Shown piece by piece: positions 5,964-10,402 of a stretch of 10,402 nucleotides of DNA (positions are counted from its first letter, which is position 1; every line of letters starts with the position of its first letter). The stretch spans positions 1 through 10,402 of the forward strand of contig JBEDUQ010000363.1 in NCBI GenBank assembly GCA_040414855.1, given 5' to 3'. The position numbers and the translations under genes were made by a program. The DNA is from DASVXQ01 sp040414855 (GTDB taxonomy: Bacteria > Actinomycetota > CALGFH01). The notes under the pieces were generated by a model. It saw only the letters and a program-made list of their open reading frames with translations, had not been told where the DNA came from and searched no databases.

Positions 5964-6892
5964 CCCGTTCGAAAGCCCCCGCGACGGCTCACGACCCCGC
6001 CCGGGCCGCGGCCGGCGCGACCGCCGCCACGACCACCGTCGGCGCGGCGCTGTCCGAGACCAGCGCCCGTCTGATGGCGGCCGGCTGCGTGTCCGCCGAC
6101 GCGGAGGCGCGCTGGCTGCTCGAGGAGGTGCTCGACCTGCGACCCGGGACGATCGGGTCCAGGCGGCGCGAGCCGCTGCCGGCGAGCGCGGCCAGGGCGC
6201 TGGAGCGCATGGTCGAGCGGCGCGTCGCCGGCGAGCCGCTCCAGTACGTGGTCGGCTGGGCGCCCTTCGGCCATCTGCGGGTCCGGGTCGGGCCCGGCGT
6301 GTTCGTCCCCCGGCCCGAGACCGAGCTGATCGCCGAGCGCGCCGCCGGGCACCTCCGCGTCGCGAGCGAGCGCCACGCCGAGCCCGCCGTCGCGGTCGAC
6401 CTCTGCACCGGCTCGGGCGCGATCGCGATGTTCGTGGCCGACGCGGTGCCGTCGGCGAGGGTGCTGGCGACCGAGGTGGACCCGGGAGCGCTGGAGTGGG
6501 CGGCCCGCAACCTGGAGGCCACCCGGGTCGAGCTGCTCGCCGGCGACCTCGACCGGCCGCTCCCCGAGGGGCTGCGCTCGCGGGTCGACCTGATCGTCAC
6601 CAACGTCCCCTACGTCCCGACCCCCGCCATGGAGCTGCTGCCACGCGACGTGCGCGAGCACGAGCCGATGGTGTCGCTGGACGGCGGGCCCGACGGGCTC
6701 GACGTGCTGCGGCGCGTGGTGGCCACCGCGGGAACCTGGCTGGTCCCTGGCGGCTGGCTGGTCGCCGAGATCGGCGACGACCAGGGTGAGACCGCGTCCG
6801 GACTGTTGCGCGACGCCGGGTTCGTCGAGGTGGCGGTCCGGCCCGACCTGACCGGGCGGACCCGGGTCCTCGAGGGGCGGTGGCCGGCGTGA
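5960..6892 (+). CDS. prmC: Peptide chain release factor N5-glutamine methyltransferase
   Basis: 310 residues. PrmC (HemK) transfers a methyl group from S-adenosylmethionine to the GGQ glutamine of release factors, raising peptide-release efficiency. After an Ala/Thr-rich, probably disordered start (1-27) comes the helical release-factor-binding domain, ending in GEPLQYVVGWAPFG and PRPETE. The Rossmann-fold methyltransferase domain follows: motif I DLCTGSG at 147-153, the acidic ATEVDPGAL segment, and the active-site tetrapeptide at 215-218. That tetrapeptide reads NVPY instead of NPPY; Asn and Tyr, which hold the glutamine amide, are kept while the first Pro is replaced. The ATG at 5960 overlaps the prfA stop by four bases and the TGA at 6890 overlaps the next GTG start. 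A paralogous protein-glutamine methyltransferase is the alternative, but position directly after prfA favours PrmC. Confidence 0.95.
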   Translation: MTRSKAPATAHDPARAAAGATAATTTVGAALSETSARLMAAGCVSADAEARWLLEEVLDLRPGTIGSRRREPLPASAARALERMVERRVAGEPLQYVVGWAPFGHLRVRVGPGVFVPRPETELIAERAAGHLRVASERHAEPAVAVDLCTGSGAIAMFVADAVPSARVLATEVDPGALEWAARNLEATRVELLAGDLDRPLPEGLRSRVDLIVTNVPYVPTPAMELLPRDVREHEPMVSLDGGPDGLDVLRRVVATAGTWLVPGGWLVAEIGDDQGETASGLLRDAGFVEVAVRPDLTGRTRVLEGRWPA

Positions 6893-7569
6893 CCGACCTG
6901 CCGGCGTGGTTCGGCAACGAGCGCGTGGTCAACGTGACCGACGACCGCGAGCAGTGGGAGGGGCTGATCGAGGTCGGCGGCAGGGTCCTGGCCCAGGGCG
7001 GGCTGGTGGTGCTGCCGACCGACACCGTCTACGGGATCGGCTGTGACCCCTTCAACGCCAGCGCGGTCGATGCGCTGTTCAAGGCCAAGGCGCGCGGGCG
7101 CGACCTGCCGATCGCGGTGCTGGTGCACAGCTGGCGGCAGGCGATCGGACTGGTCGACGAGGTCACCGAGCAGGCCAAGGCGCTGATCGCCGAGTTCTGG
7201 CCCGGCCCGCTGACGATCGTGCTGCGCGAGTCGCCGGGGATCGGCTGGGACCTCGGATACTCGCGTGGGACCGTGGCGGTGCGCATGCCCAAGCACGACT
7301 TCGCGCTGGCGCTGATCGAGCGGACCGGGCCGCTGGCGGTCACCAGCGCCAACCGCTCGGGCGTGCCGACGCCGAGCACGGTCGGCGGGATCGTCGAGCA
7401 GCTGGGCGACCACGTCGACGTCTTCTTCGACAAGGGCCCAGCGACCGGCGGGACCGCCTCGACGGTCGTCGACCTCTCCGGCACGAGGCCCCACGTCATC
7501 AGGGAGGGCGCCCTGGCGGCCTCCGAGATCGAGCGCGTCCTCGAGGAGCCGCTGGACGATGGCTCCTGA
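6889..7569 (+). CDS. L-threonylcarbamoyladenylate synthase (YrdC/Sua5/YwlC type)
   Basis: 226 residues, a single YrdC domain without the extra Sua5 C-terminal domain. The enzyme makes threonylcarbamoyl-AMP from threonine, bicarbonate and ATP, the first step of the t6A modification at position 37 of tRNAs that read ANN codons. Motifs: LPTDTVYGIG at 42-51, the basic KAKARGRDLPI segment that binds substrate phosphates, FWPGPLTIVL, the SAN triad at 153-155 and STVVDLS near the C-terminus. The GTG at 6889 overlaps the prmC stop as GTGA and has GAGGGG (6872-6877) 11 bases upstream; an in-frame GTG at 6880 is too close to that site. The gene overlaps the following phosphatase by 11 bp. The place after prmC is the conserved one in Actinobacteria and Firmicutes. 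I leave the symbol empty because tsaC, sua5 and ywlC are all used for this form. Confidence 0.95.
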   Translation: MTDLPAWFGNERVVNVTDDREQWEGLIEVGGRVLAQGGLVVLPTDTVYGIGCDPFNASAVDALFKAKARGRDLPIAVLVHSWRQAIGLVDEVTEQAKALIAEFWPGPLTIVLRESPGIGWDLGYSRGTVAVRMPKHDFALALIERTGPLAVTSANRSGVPTPSTVGGIVEQLGDHVDVFFDKGPATGGTASTVVDLSGTRPHVIREGALAASEIERVLEEPLDDGS

Positions 7570-8125
7570 GCTCCGGCCGACCTTCAACGTCCTGTTCGTC
7601 TGCACGGGAAACCTGTGCCGTTCCGCCACGGCCGAGGCCTTCGCCCTGCGCGAGATGCAGGGCCACCAGGGCACGCCGCTGCGGTTCATCTCCGCTGGCA
7701 CCCATGCGGTCGAGGGGAGCCCGGCGGCGAGCCGCTCCGCGATCGCCGCGGCCGCGCGGGGCGCGCCGATGGAGCGCCACCACGCCCGCGAGCTGACCCG
7801 GCGGCGGGTGCGGGCCTCGCACCTGATCCTGCTGATGGCCGAGGAGCACCGCCCGTTCGTGCTGGCGCTGGACCGCTCGGCGGCGCGCCGGACCTTCCTG
7901 GTGGCGTCGTTCGCCCGCGCGGTCTCGCAATGGTCGTGGCTGGCCGACTCGCCAGCCGAGCTGGTCACCATGGCCGCCGAGCACGCGCGGGAACTGCCCG
8001 GCGACGACATCGACGACCCCCTCGGCCATCCCCCCGCCGCCTACGCCGCCTGCGCCGAGCGCCTCGACGGCCTGATCACCACGGTGGTCGACGCCCTCAT
8101 CAAGTCGGCCTCAACAGTCGCGTAG
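7559..8125 (+). CDS. Low-molecular-weight protein-tyrosine-phosphatase family protein
   Basis: 188 residues, somewhat longer than the usual ~150. The active-site loop CTGNLCRS gives nucleophile Cys15 and Arg21 (CX5R). The general-acid Asp is most likely Asp153 in DDPLGHPPAAY, near the C-terminus as in the family. These enzymes hydrolyse phosphotyrosine, or phosphoarginine in the YwlE branch, via a cysteinyl-phosphate. The loop has Leu19 where YwlE arginine phosphatases have Thr, so tyrosine or another substrate is more likely. The residue after the loop Ser is Ala rather than the common Pro (CRSATAE versus CRSPMAE). The mid-section (about 90-145, with FLVASFARAV) holds extra helix relative to small family members. 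It starts inside the end of the Sua5-type gene (11-bp overlap) and precedes wecA, so it could act in envelope polysaccharide control like Wzb/PtpA; that is inference. No kinase partner is in the window. Confidence 0.88.
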   Translation: MAPELRPTFNVLFVCTGNLCRSATAEAFALREMQGHQGTPLRFISAGTHAVEGSPAASRSAIAAAARGAPMERHHARELTRRRVRASHLILLMAEEHRPFVLALDRSAARRTFLVASFARAVSQWSWLADSPAELVTMAAEHARELPGDDIDDPLGHPPAAYAACAERLDGLITTVVDALIKSASTVA

Positions 8126-8128
8126 GAT
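8123..8128 (+). promoter_or_regulatory. Candidate -10 element for the wecA-like gene
   Basis: TAGGAT follows the actinobacterial TAnnnT pattern and overlaps the phosphatase stop codon. A start near 8135 would leave a ~33-nt leader containing the AGGTG site at 8157-8161. No convincing -35 is visible, so the gene may instead be read only from upstream. Confidence 0.25.
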
Positions 8129-8167
8129 TGGCCAACCGATCTTCATCCTCCCCGGCAGGTGCGTTGT

Positions 8168-9283
8168 TTGACCGATCTGCTCAAGTACCTCCTCGTCGCC
8201 GGGTTCGCGGCACTGCTCGCCTACGTCCTCACCCCGTTGGTGCGGCGGGTCGCGATCAGGTTCAACGCCGTCGACGTGCCGAACGGCCGCAAGGTCCACG
8301 CGGTGCCGACGGCGCGGATCGGCGGCCTGGCGCTGTTCCTCGCCTTCGTCGGCGGGCTGGCCCTGTCGACGCGCCTGTTCCCGCAGCTGTTCGCCTCCTC
8401 TGAGGCGGCCGGCGTGGCGATCGGCGCGTCGCTGATGACCGGCGCCGGCATCATCGACGACATCAAGGGCCTGTCCGCCCCGGTCAAGCTGGCCGCGCAG
8501 ATTTTCGCCGCCAGCACGATGACCCTGGTTGGCGTCCAGGTGCTGTACTTCTGGGTGCCGTCGTTCGGGACCCCCGAGCCGGGCACGGTGATCAGCCTCT
8601 CGCCCGACCTCGGCGTGCCGGTGACCGTGCTGCTGGTGGTGATCACCGCCAACGCGGTCAACCTGGTGGACGGACTCGACGGCCTGGCCGCGGGACTGGT
8701 GGCGATCGGCTCGCTCGCCTACTTCATCTACAGCTACCGCACCGGCGCCAACGGGCTGATCGAGCAGCGCACCCCGGCGCCGCTGCTCAGCGCGCTGGTG
8801 TTCGGGATCTGCGTCGGGTTCCTGCCGCACAACTTCAATCCGGCGCGCATCTTCATGGGTGATTCGGGGGCGATGCTGCTCGGCACCCTCCTGTCCGGAG
8901 CCACCATCACCGGCATCGGTCGCACCACCCAACCGCAGGCGGCCGACCAGTTCGCCCTGTTGATCCCGGTGGCGATCCCGATCCTGGTGCTGGCGCTGCC
9001 GTTCATCGACACGCTGTTCGCGGTCGGGCGGCGGATGAAGGGAGGCGGGGGGGTGATGACCGCCGACAAACAGCACCTCCATCACCGCCTGCTCGAGATG
9101 GGCCATTCGCACCGCAAGGCGGTGCTGATCCTCTACGCCTGGAGCGCGCTGATGGCCGGCGCCGCGGTGGCGCTGTCGTTCATCGGCGCCACCAGGGTGC
9201 TGCCGTATTTCCTGGTGGTGGTGGCCGCGGGCATCATCGGCCTGCTCGCCCCCCGCCGCCGCCACCGACAACCGAGGGTCTAG
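8168..9283 (+). CDS. wecA: Undecaprenyl-phosphate GlcNAc-1-phosphate transferase-like (WecA/TagO family)
   Basis: About 371 residues, all-membrane, in the polyprenyl-phosphate sugar-1-phosphate transferase family (MraY/WecA/TagO). These enzymes move a sugar-1-phosphate, usually GlcNAc, from a UDP-sugar to a lipid phosphate at the inner membrane face, the first step of envelope glycans such as arabinogalactan linkers or teichoic-type polymers. Seen: a hydrophobic first helix; the cytoplasmic loop DVPNGRKVH plus RIGGLALF; Asp97-Asp98 in DDIKGL (Mg2+ binding); NLVDGLDG at 165-172; FMGDSGAMLLG with Asp232; and HLHHRL at 303-308, the WecA-type histidine loop that MraY lacks in this form. The TTG at 8168 has AGGTG six bases upstream; the GTG at 8159 is in frame but would overlap that site, so the start is uncertain by three residues. 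It lies 42 bp after the phosphatase, at the position of rfe/wecA (Rv1302) in M. tuberculosis. The sugar specificity is inferred. Confidence 0.92.
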   Translation: MTDLLKYLLVAGFAALLAYVLTPLVRRVAIRFNAVDVPNGRKVHAVPTARIGGLALFLAFVGGLALSTRLFPQLFASSEAAGVAIGASLMTGAGIIDDIKGLSAPVKLAAQIFAASTMTLVGVQVLYFWVPSFGTPEPGTVISLSPDLGVPVTVLLVVITANAVNLVDGLDGLAAGLVAIGSLAYFIYSYRTGANGLIEQRTPAPLLSALVFGICVGFLPHNFNPARIFMGDSGAMLLGTLLSGATITGIGRTTQPQAADQFALLIPVAIPILVLALPFIDTLFAVGRRMKGGGGVMTADKQHLHHRLLEMGHSHRKAVLILYAWSALMAGAAVALSFIGATRVLPYFLVVVAAGIIGLLAPRRRHRQPRV

Positions 9284-9302
9284 GCCGGGGGAGCGTGCCG
9301 CG

Positions 9303-9334
9303 GCGCCGGCCTCGGCGCGGGGCGACCACCGCCC
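9303..9334 (+). terminator. Two adjacent GC hairpins after the wecA-like gene
   Basis: GCGCCG (9303-9308) pairs with CGGCGC (9313-9318) across a 4-nt loop, followed at once by GGGCG (9320-9324) pairing with CGCCC (9330-9334) across a 5-nt loop. They start 20 bp after the stop at the end of a long operon, before a functionally unrelated gene, a sensible place for termination. There is no T-run, so this would be a non-canonical or Rho-assisted terminator. Confidence 0.4.
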
Positions 9335-9362
9335 GAAGGGGGCCGGTGTCGGAGGCGGGTGG

Positions 9363-9368
9363 GATACT
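9363..9368 (+). promoter_or_regulatory. Candidate -10 element giving a leaderless araC-type mRNA
   Basis: GATACT (9363-9368) ends six bases before the ATG at 9375, so transcription would begin at or next to the start codon. No Shine-Dalgarno fits that ATG, which agrees with a leaderless message, common in Actinobacteria. No clear -35 is seen. Confidence 0.35.
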
Positions 9369-9374
9369 ACGGGC

Positions 9375-10253
9375 ATGCATGAGGGGCCGATCGCGGTCGC
9401 GCGCCACCGCTCCGACCTGGGCGCCTGGGAGATGGCGACGCGCCGGGCGCACCCGGCGCTGCGCGACCAGGTCAGCGGCTACTGGGGCTACTGGGAGCGG
9501 ACCCGCGGGCCGCTGCGCCGCCGCGAGGTCGCCTCGACGACCGTGCCGCTGATCCTCAGCTTCGGCGAGCCGATCGACGTGAGCTGGCCCGGCCATGCCG
9601 CCACCCGCCACGGCCTCACCTCGTTCGTCGCCGGCGTGCACGACCGCCCGGTGGTCACCGAGCACGCCGGCAGCCAGCACGGGATCGAGGTGCTGCTCAC
9701 GCCGCTCGGCGCGTACACGCTGCTCGGCGTGCCCATGCGCGAGCTGGCCAACACCGTGGTCGGGGTCGAGGATCTGCTCGGCGACGGCGCCGCCAAGCTG
9801 ATCGCCAGGCTGGCCGAGACGCCGACCTGGGACGAGCGGCTCGCCATGCTCGACGAGGCGCTGGCGGCGCGCCTCGCCGCCGGGAGGGAGCCGTCGGACG
9901 AGGTGACCTACGCCTGGCGCCGGCTGTGCCAGACCGGCGGCGGCATCAGCGTCGGCGGGCTCGCCGCCGAGCTGGGCTGGAGCCGCCGGCACCTGGTCGC
10001 CCGGTTCCGCGAGCAGATCGGTCTCCCGCCCAAGACCATCGCCAAGCTGCTCCGCTTCCAGCGAGGGTTGCGTCTGCTGACCTCCGACGCGTCGCCGCGG
10101 CGGCCGCGCCGGTCCTGGGCCGAGGTGGCGCACCGGTGCGGCTACTACGACCAGGCCCACCTGAACCGCGACTTCCGCGAGCTGGCCGGCTGCACGCCGA
10201 CCGAGCTGCTGGCCGCCCGGCTCCCCGACAGCGCCGGCATCGCGGCCGCCTGA
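9375..10253 (+). CDS. AraC-family transcriptional regulator
   Basis: 292 residues. The C-terminal ~110 residues form the AraC/XylS DNA-binding domain with two helix-turn-helix units: the first at about 191-216 (ISVGGLAAELGWSRRHL...), the second at about 247-272, including CGYYDQAHLNRDF at 255-267 and the closing AGCTPTE motif. The two are joined by the usual long helix (KTIAKLLRFQRGL), with an Arg/Pro-rich insertion (SPRRPRR) before the second. The N-terminal ~170 residues look like the beta-rich sensing domain of the actinobacterial group whose members start with a conserved aromatic GYWGYWER segment and TTVPLILSFGEP; the ligand is unknown. It is separated from the wecA-like gene by 91 bp with hairpins, and followed by a probable VOC-fold gene, a pairing often seen in soil actinobacteria. 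The ATG at 9375 fits the usual start of this family. Confidence 0.92.
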   Translation: MHEGPIAVARHRSDLGAWEMATRRAHPALRDQVSGYWGYWERTRGPLRRREVASTTVPLILSFGEPIDVSWPGHAATRHGLTSFVAGVHDRPVVTEHAGSQHGIEVLLTPLGAYTLLGVPMRELANTVVGVEDLLGDGAAKLIARLAETPTWDERLAMLDEALAARLAAGREPSDEVTYAWRRLCQTGGGISVGGLAAELGWSRRHLVARFREQIGLPPKTIAKLLRFQRGLRLLTSDASPRRPRRSWAEVAHRCGYYDQAHLNRDFRELAGCTPTELLAARLPDSAGIAAA

Positions 10254-10256
10254 GCA

Positions 10257-10283
10257 GGTCACCGCACCAAGGCGACCGGTCAC
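10257..10283 (+). promoter_or_regulatory. Possible AraC-type operator: GGTCAC direct repeats 21 bp apart
   Basis: GGTCAC occurs at 10257-10262 and again at 10278-10283, two helical turns apart in the same orientation. AraC-family proteins classically bind direct half-sites about 21 bp apart next to the -35 region, and the second copy lies about 30 bp before the -10 candidate of the next gene. The second copy also overlaps the palindrome GACCGGTC (10274-10281). Six-base repeats can arise by chance. Confidence 0.25.
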
Positions 10284-10314
10284 ATTCGTCCAAGACCCCC
10301 GGACGGCCGCTCGG

Positions 10315-10320
10315 TAGGCT
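10315..10320 (+). promoter_or_regulatory. Candidate -10 element for the downstream VOC-like gene
   Basis: TAGGCT fits the actinobacterial TAnnnT pattern, 33 bp before the ATG at 10354. A start near 10327 would leave a short leader carrying the strong site GGAGGGAG (10339-10346). No consensus -35 is present at the proper distance, as expected for a promoter that needs an activator. Confidence 0.35.
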
Positions 10321-10353
10321 CGCCCCAAACGACACCATGGAGGGAGCGCCCCG

Positions 10354-10402
10354 ATGCCACTCGACCCCGCCCGACCGACCGTCTACCCCTCGCTCCGCTA
10401 CC
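10354..10402 (+). CDS. Start of a probable VOC/glyoxalase-fold protein (3' end outside window)
   Basis: Only 16 codons are present: MPLDPARPTVYPSLRY. The GGAGGGAG at 10339-10346, seven bases before the ATG, is the best ribosome binding site in the window, so the start is well supported. The RPTVYPSLRY opening resembles the first beta strand of VOC (vicinal oxygen chelate) family proteins of actinobacteria, where PTVYPTLRYDD-like starts are frequent. VOC proteins include glyoxalases, dioxygenases and antibiotic-binding proteins, so no reaction can be given. The gene sits 100 bp after the AraC-type regulator in the same direction and is its likely target. The family call rests on a very short segment. 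Confidence 0.55.
   Translation, partial: MPLDPARPTVYPSLRY

Noticed and set aside
8111..9376. 421-codon minus-strand frame opposite the wecA-like gene
   Set aside because: His/Gln/Arg/Glu-rich composition typical of an antisense shadow; the + strand encodes all WecA motifs.

Overview
The window is very GC-rich, makes frequent use of GTG (and probably one TTG) starts, and encodes a Rho factor with a huge low-complexity N-terminal insertion. Together with the gene order this points to an actinobacterium (Actinomycetota). The flanking genes and the DUF1385 gene suggest a deep-branching or uncultured lineage rather than a well-known genus, but I cannot name the taxon from sequence alone.

Layout, all genes on the + strand. 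(a) 1-666: 3' end of a glycogen-debranching-type amylo-alpha-1,6-glucosidase. (b) 667-1170: about 500 bp without a convincing gene, holding a good promoter candidate and what looks like a long structured leader for rho. (c) 1171-3315: rho. (d) 3558-9283: rpmE (bL31), a DUF1385/YqhQ-like membrane protein, prfA (RF1), prmC (RF1 glutamine methyltransferase), a YrdC/Sua5-type threonylcarbamoyl-AMP synthase, a low-molecular-weight protein-tyrosine-phosphatase-like protein, and a WecA/TagO-type undecaprenyl-phosphate sugar-1-phosphate transferase. From prfA to the phosphatase the genes overlap (ATGA, GTGA and 11 bp), which indicates translational coupling in one operon. (e) 9284-10402: a boundary with GC-rich hairpins, an AraC-family regulator that may be leaderless, and the first 16 codons of a probable VOC/glyoxalase-fold protein, with direct repeats 21 bp apart between them that may be the regulator's operator.

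Functionally the centre is an information-processing block: transcription termination (Rho), ribosome assembly (bL31), translation termination (RF1 plus the enzyme that methylates its GGQ glutamine) and tRNA t6A synthesis (Sua5). It then runs into cell-envelope glycan initiation (WecA), with a phosphatase and a membrane protein of unknown function embedded. The order rho-rpmE-prfA-prmC-sua5-wecA matches what I recall from Mycobacterium tuberculosis, but here the flanks differ: a glycogen enzyme upstream instead of threonine-biosynthesis genes, and AraC/VOC downstream instead of the ATP synthase operon.

I did not find a clearly new multi-gene system, CRISPR array, mobile element, tRNA or rRNA. 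The observations most worth checking are a Ser-to-Gly change beside the Walker B aspartate of Rho (a bicyclomycin-contact position), the long rho leader, the N/Q-rich and Arg-rich patch in Rho, the specificity residue of the phosphatase, and the AraC/VOC operator candidate.
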